Source of the DNA: Ruminococcus sp.
GTDB lineage: Bacteria; Bacillota; Clostridia; Oscillospirales; Acutalibacteraceae
Assembly (NCBI GenBank): GCA_004556705.1
Contig: SFGA01000025.1
Span: forward strand, 13,418 to 77,417
Reading direction: 5' to 3'
DNA length: 64,000 bases
Position 1 is the stretch's first letter. Each line of letters opens with the position of its first letter. A program made the position numbers and the translations under genes. The notes under the pieces are model-generated. The model was given only the letters and a program-made list of their open reading frames with translations, was not told where the DNA came from and made no database searches. Shown here piece by piece: positions 53,772 through 63,683 of the stretch.

Positions 53772-53810
53772 ACCCGAGTTTCTCCCAAAAAGAGAAACTC
53801 GGGTGTTTTT
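53772..53810. terminator. Bidirectional terminator between ohyA and trpS
   Basis: ACCCGAGTTTCTC pairs perfectly with GAGAAACTCGGGT around a 7-nt loop, with TTTTT on the plus side and an A/T-rich opposite side. It serves the two convergent genes. Confidence 0.9.
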
Positions 53811-53825
53811 GCTTTTAATATTAAA

Positions 53826-54836
53826 TTATTTGTCAATCTGAATAAAGCCGACCTTTTTCATTGCCTTTTTGAGAGTTCTCGAAGCGAAATAGCTTGCCTT
53901 TTCAGCTCCGAGCTTTGCGCAGTCATAAAGATATGCCTTATCGTTGATGAGCCTTGCATATTCCTCCTTGAGAGGACGAAGCTCCTCGATTACAGCCTCG
54001 CCGACTGCCGTCTTGAAGTCGCCGTAGCCCTTGCCGTCAAATTCCTTTTCAATCTCGTCAAAGGTCTTGCCTGTGCAGCAGGAGTAAATACCCATAAGGT
54101 TATTAACGCCGTCTTTACCCTCGCCGTAATAAACCTTTGCCTCGCTGTCGGTAACAGCAGACTTGATTTTTTTCATAATTGCATTGTCATCATCGAGAAC
54201 AGAGATAAAGCCCTTAACATTTGTGTCCGATTTTGACATTTTCTTTGTCGGCTCCTGAAGCGACATAACCCTTGCGCCCACCTTACCGATAAACGGCTCG
54301 GGAAGCTTAAAGGTATTGCCGTAAAGTCCGTTAAAGCGTTCTGCAATATTCCTTGTTATTTCAAGGTGCTGCTTTTGATCTGCGCCGATCGGAACAAAGT
54401 CTGTCTGATAAAGCAATATATCCGCTGCCATAAGCACGGGATATGCAAAAAGTCCGACATTGACATTATCGGGATGCTTTTCGCTCTTGTCCTTAAACTG
54501 CGTCATCCTCGAAGCCTCGCCGAACTGCGTATAGCAGTCAAGAATCCACGCAAGCTGAGCGTGCTCGGGCACCATACTCTGAATAAATATCGTATTTTTC
54601 TCGGGATCAAGTCCGAGCGCAATCAAAAGAGCGTACATTTCAAGCGTTCTTCTTCTCAAATCGGCAGGCTCGGGACGAACGGTTATCGAATGGAGATCGG
54701 CAACCGCATAAAGGCAGTTATAGTCGTTCGCCATTGTTTTCCAATTCTTGAGCGCACCGAGGTAGTTGCCGAGAGTCGGCGTACCCGTAGGCTGAATTGC
54801 GCTTAAAACTATCTTCTTTTTTTCCTGATTTTCCAT
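53826..54836 (-). CDS. trpS: Tryptophanyl-tRNA synthetase
   Basis: A 336-residue class I synthetase. It has QPTGTPTLGNYLGA (HIGH-type region), GADQKQHLEITR and KMSKSD (KMSKS loop, near 200). Length is normal for bacterial TrpRS. It starts 18 bp downstream of the CNNM-type gene, so both are probably co-transcribed. No T-box was seen directly upstream because the preceding gene fills the space. Confidence 0.96.
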   Translation of the reverse strand: MENQEKKKIVLSAIQPTGTPTLGNYLGALKNWKTMANDYNCLYAVADLHSITVRPEPADLRRRTLEMYALLIALGLDPEKNTIFIQSMVPEHAQLAWILDCYTQFGEASRMTQFKDKSEKHPDNVNVGLFAYPVLMAADILLYQTDFVPIGADQKQHLEITRNIAERFNGLYGNTFKLPEPFIGKVGARVMSLQEPTKKMSKSDTNVKGFISVLDDDNAIMKKIKSAVTDSEAKVYYGEGKDGVNNLMGIYSCCTGKTFDEIEKEFDGKGYGDFKTAVGEAVIEELRPLKEEYARLINDKAYLYDCAKLGAEKASYFASRTLKKAMKKVGFIQIDK

Positions 54837-54854
54837 TTTTACATCTCCGATAAA

Positions 54855-56228
54855 TTATTCTTCCGTTTCTTCAGGCTCGGGCTGCGGCAAAATTTCAACC
54901 TTAACCTTACTTATTCTGCGTTCCTCGACGTTGAGAACGGTAAATCTGAAATTCTCGTACTCGACAACATCCTCTTTATCGTTCTTGCCTTTTTCGTCGG
55001 ACTCCTTCGGAAGATAGCCCAAACGGCTGATGATAAATCCGCCGAGAGTATCATAATCGCCCTCGGGGAATTTGATTTTCAATTTTTCCTCAACCTCGTC
55101 TATATCGGTTATACCGTCAACAGTAAAGGTTGTTTCGTTAATCTGAGAAATTTCCTCATCTTCATTGTCATATTCGTCCTGAACATTTCCGACAATGGAT
55201 TCGATAACGTCCTCAAATGTAACTATACCTGCCGTTCCGCCGTATTCATCGACAACAACAGCCATCTGAATATGCCTTTCAAGCATTTCGTTGAGCAACT
55301 CGCTGCAATGCTTTGATTCGGGCACATAATAAGCCTCACGCATAAAATCCTTAATGGTCTTTGACTTGGGCAAATTTGTTCCCACATATTTAAGTAAATC
55401 TTTTACATAGATAATGCCGATAATATTATCCTGATCATCCTCAAAAACAGGAATTCTCGAATGACCGCATTCGATAGCCATTTTTGAAATATCGCAAAGA
55501 GGCTCTTCGACATTTACGCAGTCCATATCGGTACGGTGCGTCATAATATCGCCGACGTCCATATCGTCAAACTCAAAGATGTTGTTAATCATCTCTTTTT
55601 GGACATTCTCGATAACACCCTTTTCCTGACCGACATCGACCATCATTCTTATTTCTTCCTCTGTAACGACCTCTTCGTCCGCATTCGGGTCAATGCCGAA
55701 AATACGCACAACGGTATTTGTGGAAGCCGAAAGAAGCTTTACAAAGGGCTTTGTAAGTTTATTGACAAAAAGAAGCACGGGAACAACCGTAAATGAAACC
55801 TTTTCAGGCTTCTGCATTGCAATCTTCTTCGGTGCAAGCTCTCCGAGAACAAGTGAAAAATACGACATAATAACCGTAATAAGCACGGTTGATACCGCAT
55901 TTATAACACCTATCGGAATAACATTCACAATCGAGGTCGAGGCAAGCTTATCCGCCAGCATGACCGCAAAGCTCTGTGATGCCGTGGCACTCGTCAAAAA
56001 TCCGGCAAGTGTAACGCCGATTTGAATTGTCGAAAGGAAATTGCTCGAATTCTCTGTAAGTTTCAATACCTGTTTTGCCTTTTTATCCCCGTCCTCAGCC
56101 ATTTTTTCCATTTTGCTGTCGTTGAGGGAAATGATTGCAATTTCACTCATTGCAAAAAATGCGTTAAGTAAAATAAGCAAAAATAACAAAACAATTTTCA
56201 GTATAATGCCCGCAGGGTCCGAATCCAT
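54855..56228 (-). CDS. CNNM/HlyC-CorC family membrane protein with CBS pair
   Basis: A 457-residue protein with a DUF21/CNNM transmembrane domain (three or four helices, about 1-180; NAFFAMSEIAI is characteristic), a linker, two CBS domains (about 205-330) and a C-terminal CorC_HlyC domain (about 350-440). Family members export magnesium or other divalent cations and sense ATP-Mg through CBS. The exact ion is not predictable. Confidence 0.9.
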   Translation of the reverse strand: MDSDPAGIILKIVLLFLLILLNAFFAMSEIAIISLNDSKMEKMAEDGDKKAKQVLKLTENSSNFLSTIQIGVTLAGFLTSATASQSFAVMLADKLASTSIVNVIPIGVINAVSTVLITVIMSYFSLVLGELAPKKIAMQKPEKVSFTVVPVLLFVNKLTKPFVKLLSASTNTVVRIFGIDPNADEEVVTEEEIRMMVDVGQEKGVIENVQKEMINNIFEFDDMDVGDIMTHRTDMDCVNVEEPLCDISKMAIECGHSRIPVFEDDQDNIIGIIYVKDLLKYVGTNLPKSKTIKDFMREAYYVPESKHCSELLNEMLERHIQMAVVVDEYGGTAGIVTFEDVIESIVGNVQDEYDNEDEEISQINETTFTVDGITDIDEVEEKLKIKFPEGDYDTLGGFIISRLGYLPKESDEKGKNDKEDVVEYENFRFTVLNVEERRISKVKVEILPQPEPEETEE

Positions 56229-56313
56229 AAAAAAATACTCTCCTTAAAAAATAAAATATATTCTATATATTGTATATTAAAACCGTCATATAGTCAAGTA
56301 CCGAACACCATTC

Positions 56314-57285
56314 TTATCGTACTGCCGCCGAAATATTCAGCAAGCGGTCATATATGTATTGCGGCGCTTCGCTTTCTATGATTTTATTGAGCTCGGGAAT
56401 TAAAGCCTTATTGACAATATACTTTTTAATTTCAAAGTCCTCTCTTATATCCTTTGTGAGATACCTCGAATCTATCAAGTTAAAGCCGTCTAAGAGCAGG
56501 AACACGCCCTGCTGAAATTTCATCAAATCGTTTGTCGGAATATCAATCAGCTTTGCGCTCGGAGAAAGAGACAAAGCACTTTCCTCATAACGCTTGAACT
56601 CGCTTGCTATATCCCTGCTTTTAATCTCCTCAATAAACTCGCCTGGACTTTTAATGTCAAAGGACTTGCGAATTTGATTACGTTTTTTTATGTGATTTGA
56701 AAGAATTATGTTAATGACATTTACATTGTAGCCCTCAAGCCACTCATTAGCCTGCTCAATATCGGAAGAGCTGTTTTTGCCCGAGGAGTCCCTTACCGTG
56801 TAAATCACAAAATCCTCTTCAGCCGACTCTCTGCCCTTTATCGCAAACGACAGGGAAACATACAGGCTTTTTGTGAAATCAATAAACGGGCTCAAATCAA
56901 GATAGTGCTGTGCAAGAGCCGTCATATTATACATTTTATATCTGTCCGTATCGCCGTAAAGGAGATTATAAACCTCGTAAAACCTCTCTTTTGCGACATA
57001 CATATCAAACAGGTATCGTCCGTTGATGTTCAAGGACTTTTCAATTTCAAGCTCTTTTAATTCCGATGCCTTTTGCCTTAAAAGAGTGGGTATGAGCCTG
57101 CGCTGTTGAGAGTGTATTCTCTCGCCTCTGTAAACAACGCCGCTGCCCTGCAAAAACGGGACATACAATTTTTCATTAAATTTTTCAAGGGTGTCAATTT
57201 CAATTTCCGACACGCCGAAATTCACGTCAAGCGCATCCTCAAGCCTCGCAATAAATTGTGAACGAAGTATATCTTCCTTTTGCAT
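56314..57285 (-). CDS. FRG-domain protein
   Basis: I start this 323-residue protein at the ATG at 57285, preceded by AAAAGGAC; a longer frame reaches 57330. It has VYRGER (the FRG-type motif, near 38) and ALAQHYLDLSPFIDFTKSLYVSLSFAI (the QHYGxPTRLLDWT-like block, near 128-154, with T and D positions altered). The family is found near defence and mobile genes and its activity is unclear. The flanking genes here are housekeeping. Confidence 0.75.
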   Translation of the reverse strand: MQKEDILRSQFIARLEDALDVNFGVSEIEIDTLEKFNEKLYVPFLQGSGVVYRGERIHSQQRRLIPTLLRQKASELKELEIEKSLNINGRYLFDMYVAKERFYEVYNLLYGDTDRYKMYNMTALAQHYLDLSPFIDFTKSLYVSLSFAIKGRESAEEDFVIYTVRDSSGKNSSSDIEQANEWLEGYNVNVINIILSNHIKKRNQIRKSFDIKSPGEFIEEIKSRDIASEFKRYEESALSLSPSAKLIDIPTNDLMKFQQGVFLLLDGFNLIDSRYLTKDIREDFEIKKYIVNKALIPELNKIIESEAPQYIYDRLLNISAAVR

Positions 57286-57409
57286 AATTTTGTCCTTTTC
57301 AAAGCTGTATTTCATACAATATTGTACCACAACGTCAATGATTATTCAAATATATGATTTACAGACGGCTTTCGTTTGAATTTTTTGTCATTTTTTCAAG
57401 AAATTGTTG

Positions 57410-57438
57410 TTTACATACCATATTAAAAGTGTTAAAAT
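57410..57438 (+). promoter_or_regulatory. Promoter of nifJ
   Basis: TTTACA (57410-57415), 17 bp, TAAAAT (57433-57438). A leader of about 110 nt follows before the ribosome site; no riboswitch was recognised in it. Confidence 0.65.
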
Positions 57439-57551
57439 ATTTTATGTATGTGAATACAGTTAATTATTATCGTAACGCACTCGGAAAAACGGTGTTTCCA
57501 AACCGCTTCTCCCCCTGTTTTGCGGTACACCTTTTTAAGGAGGAAATAAAA

Positions 57552-60500
57552 ATGGCAGAATCCAAGGCTACCGTCATCAGATCTTCAAAGACTATGGACG
57601 GTAATACCGCAGCTGCTCACGTGTCTTATGCGTTCACGGAAGTAGCGGGTATTTATCCTATCACTCCCTCAAGCCCCATGGCAGACTATGTTGACCAGTG
57701 GTCGGCTCAGGGAAAGAAAAACATTTTCGGCACAACAGTTAAGGTTGCTGAAATGCAGTCCGAAGCAGGTGCTTCCGGTACAGTTCACGGCTCACTTGCA
57801 GCAGGTGCTCTTACCACAACATACACGGCATCTCAAGGACTTCTTCTTATGATTCCAAACATGTACAAAATCGCAGGCGAATTGCTTCCCGCTGTTTTCC
57901 ATGTTTCGGCTCGTTGCGTAGCTTCACACGCACTTAATATTTTCGGCGATCATTCAGACGTATACGCTTGCCGTCAGACAGGCTTTGCAATGCTTGCAGA
58001 GACTAACTGTCAGGAGGTTATGGACCTTTCAGCCGTTGCTCACCTCGCAGCAATCAAGGGCAGAGTTCCTTTCATCAACTTCTTCGACGGTTTCCGTACC
58101 TCTCACGAAATTCAGAAAATTAAGGTTTGGGATTATGAGGACCTTAAAGAAATGTGCGATATGGACGCTGTTGAAGCATTCCGTAAGCGTGCACTCAACC
58201 CCGAGAGACCTGTTATGAGAGGCTCTCACGAAAACGGCGATATATTCTTCCAGCACAGAGAGGCTTGCAACAGCTACTATGAAGCTGTTCCGGCTATCGT
58301 TGAGGAATATATGAACAAGGTTAACGCAAAGCTCGGCACAGACTACAAGCTCTTTAACTACTACGGCGCACCCGACGCTGAGAGAGTTATCGTTGCTATG
58401 GGTTCTGTTTGCGACGTTGCAGAAGAGGTTATCGACTATCTTCTTGCAAAGGGCGAAAAGGTCGGTCTTGTTAAGGTTCGTCTTTACAGACCGTTCTCAA
58501 CAAAGGCTTTCGTTGACGCTATCCCCGCAACAACTAAAAAAATCGCTGTTCTTGACAGAACAAAGGAGCCCGGTTCAATCGGCGAGCCTCTTTTCCTTGA
58601 TGTTATCGCAGCTCTTAACGAACAGGGCAGAGACGGCATAAAGGTTTGCGGCGGCAGATACGGTCTCGGTTCAAAGGACACACCCCCTGCAAGCATCTTT
58701 GCAGTATATGAGCACCTCAACGCTGAAACTCCCTCAAGAGCATTCACAATCGGTATCAACGATGACGTTACTCATCTTTCACTTGAGGAGAAGCCCGCCC
58801 CCATCACAGCGGCAGAAGGCACAATCGAGTGCAAGTTCTGGGGACTCGGCGGCGACGGTACTGTCGGTGCTAACAAGGACTCAATCAAGATTATCGGCGA
58901 CCACACAGATAAATATGTTCAGGCTTACTTCCAGTATGACTCGAAGAAGACGGGCGGTATCACAATCTCCCACCTTCGTTTCGGCGATAAGCCTATCAAG
59001 AGCTCTTACTATATAAACAAGGCTGACTTCGTTGCATGCCACAACCCGTCTTATATCGAAAAAGGCTACAAGATGGTTCAGGATGTTAAGCCCGGTGGTG
59101 TATTCCTTATCAACTGCCAGTGGGACGAGGCAGAGCTTGCTGAGAAGCTCAATGCTGAAACAAAGCGTTACATTGCACAGAACAATATTAAGCTCTACAC
59201 AGTTAACGCTATTGACCTTGCCGCAAAGATCGGTCTTGGCAAGAGAACTAACACAGTTCTTCAGTCTGCATTCTTCTCACTTTCAAAGGTTCTTCCCGAG
59301 GAAGAGGCTATCGGCTATATGAAGGAAAAGGCTCAGAAGTTCATGAAGAAGGGTAAAGAAATCGTTGAAATGAACGAAAAGGCTATTGACGCAGGTGCAA
59401 CAGCTTATGTTCAGATCAACGTTCCTGCTGAATGGGCTAACGCTGTTGACAACGAAGAGGTTGTTAAGAGCGAGGGTGATGCTAAGCTCGTTAAGATGGT
59501 TGATTCCATTATGAAGCCCGTCGGCAAGATGGACGGCGATGCTCTCCCCGTTTCCGCATTTACAGATTATGTTGACGGTACCTTCTGTCAGGGTGCTTCA
59601 GCTTATGAGAAGCGTGGCGTTGCAGTTATGGTACCCGAGTGGGACGGTGCTACTTGTGCTCAGTGTAACAAGTGCGCGTATGTTTGTCCTCACGCTACAA
59701 TCCGTCCTTACGCTCTTAACGCAGAGGAAGCTGCAAATGCTCCCGAATGTGCTACTATCGTTGATAAGAAGGGTAAGGGTAAGGATACATACAAGTATAC
59801 TATGGCAGTATCTCCGCTTGACTGTATGGGTTGCGGCGTCTGCATAGGCGTATGTCCGACAAACTCACTTAAAATGGTTTCAAGAGAATCACAGAACAGC
59901 AAGCAGGCTGCATTTGACTACATGGTTGCCAACGTTTCCGTTAAGGAAGACCTTGCTAACAATACCGTTATGGGCAGCCAGTACAAGACTCCGCTTCTTG
60001 AGTTCTCAGGCTCTTGCGCAGGCTGTGCAGAGACCTCTTATGCAAGACTTATCACACAGCTCTTCGGCGACAGAATGTACATTTCAAACGCAACAGGCTG
60101 TTCGTCAATTTGGGGCGGCCCCGCTGCTACATCTCCCTACACCGTTAATAAGGCAGGTCACGGTCCTGCTTGGGCTAACTCCTTGTTCGAGGATAACGCA
60201 GAGCACGGTTACGGTATGTATCTCGGTCAGAACGCTATCAGAAATCGCCTTATTGAAAAGGTTAAGAGCATTGCAAACGCAGAAGCTGCTCCCGAGGAAG
60301 CTAAGGCTGCTTGCAAGGAATACCTTGACACAGTAAACGACAGTGCTGCAAACGCAGCTGCAACAGACAAGCTCGTTGCTGTTCTTGAAGGTCTTGATTG
60401 CGATTGCGAAACAAGAAAAGACATCCTTGAAAATAAAGAATATCTCTCGAAGAAGTCAGTTTGGATCTTCGGCGGCGACGGTTGGGCTTACGACATCGGC

Positions 60501-61118
60501 TTCGGCGGTGTTGACCACGTTCTCGCTTCGGGCGAAGATGTAAACATTATGGTATTCGATACCGAGGTTTACTCAAACACAGGCGGACAGGCTTCTAAGG
60601 CTTCTAACATCGGTCAGGTTGCACAGTTCGCTGCTGCAGGTAAGTCTGTTGCTAAGAAGAGCCTTGCTGAAATCGCAATGAGCTACGGCTATGTATATGT
60701 TGCTCAGATTGCTATGGGTGCTGATCAGAACCAGACAATCAAGGCTCTTACAGAGGCTGAGGCTTATCACGGTCCGTCAATCGTTATTGCATACGCACCC
60801 TGCGAAATGCACTCAATTAAGGGCGGTATGACAAACTGTCAGGCTGAGATGAAGAAGGCTGTTGACTGCGGCTACTGGAATATGTTCCGCTACAACCCCA
60901 TGCTCAAGGCAGAGGGCAAGAATCCCTTTACTATCGATTCTAAGGAAGGCGAAACAAGCTATCGTGATTTCATCATGAACGAGGCTCGTTATTCTTCACT
61001 TACACGCTCCTTCCCCGAAAGAGCAGAAAAGCTCTTCACACAGGCTGAGGCTAACGCAAAGGCAAGATATGAACATCTCCTTCGCCTTAAAGACCTCTAC
61101 GCTCCCAAAGAAGACTGA
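57552..61118 (+). CDS. nifJ: Pyruvate:ferredoxin (flavodoxin) oxidoreductase
   Basis: A 1188-residue single-chain PFOR that oxidises pyruvate with CoA to acetyl-CoA, CO2 and reduced ferredoxin. It begins MAESKATVIRSSKTMDGNTA. Domain order: pyruvate-binding domain with YPITPSSPMAD, a central gamma domain, two [4Fe-4S] ferredoxin clusters (CAQCNKCAYVCPH and CMGCGVCIGVCP), and the TPP domain with GDGWAYDIGFGG and SNTGGQASK. I start at 57552 after AAGGAGG, not the upstream in-frame ATG. It marks a strict anaerobe's fermentative metabolism. Confidence 0.97.
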   Translation: MAESKATVIRSSKTMDGNTAAAHVSYAFTEVAGIYPITPSSPMADYVDQWSAQGKKNIFGTTVKVAEMQSEAGASGTVHGSLAAGALTTTYTASQGLLLMIPNMYKIAGELLPAVFHVSARCVASHALNIFGDHSDVYACRQTGFAMLAETNCQEVMDLSAVAHLAAIKGRVPFINFFDGFRTSHEIQKIKVWDYEDLKEMCDMDAVEAFRKRALNPERPVMRGSHENGDIFFQHREACNSYYEAVPAIVEEYMNKVNAKLGTDYKLFNYYGAPDAERVIVAMGSVCDVAEEVIDYLLAKGEKVGLVKVRLYRPFSTKAFVDAIPATTKKIAVLDRTKEPGSIGEPLFLDVIAALNEQGRDGIKVCGGRYGLGSKDTPPASIFAVYEHLNAETPSRAFTIGINDDVTHLSLEEKPAPITAAEGTIECKFWGLGGDGTVGANKDSIKIIGDHTDKYVQAYFQYDSKKTGGITISHLRFGDKPIKSSYYINKADFVACHNPSYIEKGYKMVQDVKPGGVFLINCQWDEAELAEKLNAETKRYIAQNNIKLYTVNAIDLAAKIGLGKRTNTVLQSAFFSLSKVLPEEEAIGYMKEKAQKFMKKGKEIVEMNEKAIDAGATAYVQINVPAEWANAVDNEEVVKSEGDAKLVKMVDSIMKPVGKMDGDALPVSAFTDYVDGTFCQGASAYEKRGVAVMVPEWDGATCAQCNKCAYVCPHATIRPYALNAEEAANAPECATIVDKKGKGKDTYKYTMAVSPLDCMGCGVCIGVCPTNSLKMVSRESQNSKQAAFDYMVANVSVKEDLANNTVMGSQYKTPLLEFSGSCAGCAETSYARLITQLFGDRMYISNATGCSSIWGGPAATSPYTVNKAGHGPAWANSLFEDNAEHGYGMYLGQNAIRNRLIEKVKSIANAEAAPEEAKAACKEYLDTVNDSAANAAATDKLVAVLEGLDCDCETRKDILENKEYLSKKSVWIFGGDGWAYDIGFGGVDHVLASGEDVNIMVFDTEVYSNTGGQASKASNIGQVAQFAAAGKSVAKKSLAEIAMSYGYVYVAQIAMGADQNQTIKALTEAEAYHGPSIVIAYAPCEMHSIKGGMTNCQAEMKKAVDCGYWNMFRYNPMLKAEGKNPFTIDSKEGETSYRDFIMNEARYSSLTRSFPERAEKLFTQAEANAKARYEHLLRLKDLYAPKED

Positions 61119-61141
61119 TTTAATTAGTCAATAAACAACAG

Positions 61142-61177
61142 AAACCTGCCAAAGAAATTATCTTCGGCAGGTTTTTT
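61142..61177 (+). terminator. Terminator after nifJ
   Basis: AAACCTGCC pairs with GGCAGGTTT around a loop that adds a further partial stem, followed by TTTTTT. Confidence 0.9.
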
Positions 61178-61231
61178 GTTGACTTTTTTTCAAAATACTA
61201 ATATGATATCATTATATTAAGGAGAGTTTTT

Positions 61232-61942
61232 ATGGCGGAAATTATTATCTACTCAATTGCGGTTGCATTGGAATTTGTATTCGTTCCTCTGTTCCTGAAG
61301 TATTCGTGGCCGGAGCGAACAGTCAGATCCCTGCAAATGAAAATGATATGCTCGGCGCTGTTTATAATCTGTGCCGTTTGCTGTATTCATTATTCGGGCA
61401 ACAACTCAATGTATATGAAGCTGTTGTTTGTCGGCTTGGTGCTGGGCGTTTTGGGCGACCTGCTGATTCATCTTATCGCACCTGTATACGTGAACATACT
61501 CGGCGGTGTATCGTTCTTCTTCGGGCACGTTATGTTCATTGCGGCATTCTCGCAGGCAAGCCCCGATTTCAACGTGTTCGGCGCACAGACGTTTATAATC
61601 GAAGCGGTAATACTCGTTTGCGTCTGCATATTCGCAAAGCTTCGAAAGCTAAAGCTCGGCAAGCTTGCATTCCCCGTATTTTTATATGCAGCGGCAATAT
61701 CACTAATGCTCATAACTGCAACAAGACTCGGCATACGCCTTTGCTCACAGCCGTCTGCTAACATCCCTGCGATTGTAATTACGCTTATGCTCGGCGCATT
61801 GTTGTTCGTTTTCTCCGATTCGTCGCTTGCGATATTTATGTTCGGCGGAGAGGTCAAGAGCAAATCACTCAAGGTTTTCTATATCGTAACCTATTATCTT
61901 GCACAGGTGCTCCTTGCCACAAGTATTTTGTTTATTAAATAA
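61232..61942 (+). CDS. YhhN-family polytopic membrane protein
   Basis: A 236-residue protein with seven or eight hydrophobic segments. The motifs GVLGDLLIHL, FFFGHVMFIAAF and GALLFVFSDSSLAIF match the YhhN/TMEM86 family; mammalian TMEM86B is a lysoplasmalogenase. An ether-lipid role is plausible in an anaerobe with plasmalogens, but the bacterial function is unproven. AGGAGAG precedes the ATG. Confidence 0.82.
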   Translation: MAEIIIYSIAVALEFVFVPLFLKYSWPERTVRSLQMKMICSALFIICAVCCIHYSGNNSMYMKLLFVGLVLGVLGDLLIHLIAPVYVNILGGVSFFFGHVMFIAAFSQASPDFNVFGAQTFIIEAVILVCVCIFAKLRKLKLGKLAFPVFLYAAAISLMLITATRLGIRLCSQPSANIPAIVITLMLGALLFVFSDSSLAIFMFGGEVKSKSLKVFYIVTYYLAQVLLATSILFIK

Positions 61943-61959
61943 ACGCATTAAATTTAGAA

Positions 61960-62000
61960 AAAAGCAGGCTGTCTCATAAGGGAAAACCTGCTTTTGTTTT
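61960..62000 (+). terminator. Terminator after the YhhN-family gene
   Basis: AAAAGCAGG pairs with CCTGCTTTT around a loop of about 18 nt, followed by GTTTT. Confidence 0.7.
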
Positions 62001-62024
62001 ATGTGCGTTATCGCACGGATTAGA

Positions 62025-62965
62025 TATAGCGTAGGGCGGGGGCTTGCTCCCGCCGTGGAAACCGACGAAAACAACAATGCTTTCGGATAATATCAAATTG
62101 AATTCAATATCATCCCGTAGGGACAGCCCTTGCGGCTGTCCGTTAATTTGATTTAATATGTATTTTTTACGGACAGGGGCGAGCCCTGTCCCTACGGGTT
62201 GTGGGTGTATTTTAATGTGATTTAAGTCGTTATATTGTTGTTGAATTATGATAATTTATGGTAAATATGACGTTGAAAAATTTCGCACAACCGTAGGGGC
62301 GACCTGCGGTCGCCCGTCAATTCATAGCAAATTAAAAACGGGCGAACACAGTTCGCCTCTACGATATAATATAAAAATATAATTATTTGTAACCGTTGAT
62401 TTGTTGTGATTTAACGGCGGCAGCAAGCCACCGCCCTACACCGTAAAATTAAATTATAAGGTTAATACACGGCTTTTATCTGATTTGAAAATTTATGCGA
62501 CCGTAGGGACAGGGCTCGCCCCTGTCCGTAAAAAATACATATTAAATCAAATTAACGGGCAACCGCATTTCCAGCCTCCCTTGTATAAAGGGTGCGGGTC
62601 TCCTGTGGAGACCTCTGCATTTAATGCAGAAGCACCGACCGAACCGGCAGGTGAGACGGTGGGTTGCCGTAGGCAACTCGAAGGGATTGTGAGGTCAATT
62701 TTATAAAAATCCCTCAGTCATTTTTTTGTTCCAAAAAAACGACAGCTCCCTTTACAAGGGAGCCTTTAACGGACAACCGCATTTCAGCCTCCCTTGTGTA
62801 AAGGGAGGTGCCGAACGAACGTGAGGCGGAGGGATTGTGAGGTTGATTTTATGTGAATTTGTAAAATCCCTCAGTCTTTTTTTGTTCCAAAAAAACGACA
62901 GCTCCCTTTACAAGGGAGCCTTTGACGGACAACCGCAAGGGTTGTCCCTACGGTTGTGTGAATAT
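62025..62965 (+). repeat. Repeat-rich intergenic region with at least three interspersed repeat families
   Basis: Copies of the CCGTAGGGACA palindrome family lie at about 62115-62205, 62290-62365, 62498-62535 and 62925-62960. Between 62561 and 62945 are two tandem units of a second family: each starts ACCGCATTTC-CAGCCTCCCTTGT, has GGGATTGTGAGGT, then AAATCCCTCAGT, GTTCCAAAAAAACGACAGC and CTCCCTTTACAAGGGAGCC, written here in parts. No gene with a ribosome site was found over this kilobase. Confidence 0.75.
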
Positions 62966-63002
62966 TTCAATTCATACGCTGTGAAATGGGGAATTACAAG
63001 AC

Positions 63003-63674
63003 TCAAACGTCCTTTGAATTTGCATAAATTGCGTGCATTCGCTCGTCGGTATAATGCTCATCAAGGAAAATCTCGACCTTATTTCTTGCCGGTACATTTT
63101 CCTGACGTTTATCCATTCTTACTGCGGCGGAAGCGGATACTATGCAATCAAAAACGAAGAAAACCGTAAATGCGATACAGATATATTTTGTAACATCCTT
63201 AGGAATTGCATCAATCGTGCGGCTCAAGACCGGGTAAATTCCCTTTATCCACGCAAGACCGAGAACGCCCCAAAACAGCGAATACAACAAGCAAATTCTG
63301 CCGTTTATGTTAAGCGGCACATTACTGTAGTCCCAAGCCACCGAGCCGAAAAGAAGCTCCTGACCGAGCGACGCTATGTATTCAGCCGCCGAGCAGACTA
63401 CAAATGCCGTTAAAAATATCGTGTACCATTTTGAGTCTTTGATTTTATAGAGCGATACCGTCAACAAAACCGCACCCATACCGTAAAGCACGGACAGCGG
63501 ACCGTAAATCAGGGAGTGCCTCGACTCGAAATATCCGTGTCTTATAAAGCACCATATTTCCTCAACGGCATAGCCGACAAGGCAAGCCACAAGGAATATC
63601 ATTATCAGCTTTTCAACCGTCAGCTCGTCTTTAACCTCTGTGTTTTTTGTTTCCGATGCTTTTGCTTGTGTCAT
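63003..63674 (-). CDS. CmpB-type (DUF1113) polytopic membrane protein
   Basis: A 223-residue protein that I start at the ATG at 63674 after GGAAGGTGG; a GTG at 63683 is nested in the ribosome site. Four or five membrane segments are visible. RHSLIYGPLSVLYGMGAVLL matches the signature of the ABC_trans_CmpB family, which occurs in Firmicutes without a proven transport role. The N-terminus is polar (Thr, Lys, Glu) and the C-terminal tail is charged and cytoplasmic-looking. Confidence 0.8.
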   Translation of the reverse strand: MTQAKASETKNTEVKDELTVEKLIMIFLVACLVGYAVEEIWCFIRHGYFESRHSLIYGPLSVLYGMGAVLLTVSLYKIKDSKWYTIFLTAFVVCSAAEYIASLGQELLFGSVAWDYSNVPLNINGRICLLYSLFWGVLGLAWIKGIYPVLSRTIDAIPKDVTKYICIAFTVFFVFDCIVSASAAVRMDKRQENVPARNKVEIFLDEHYTDERMHAIYANSKDV

Positions 63675-63683
63675 TATATCCAC

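Noticed and set aside
57354..57551. An N-terminal extension of nifJ
   Set aside because: A strong ribosome site precedes the ATG at 57552, the family begins there, and the upstream frame overlaps the promoter.
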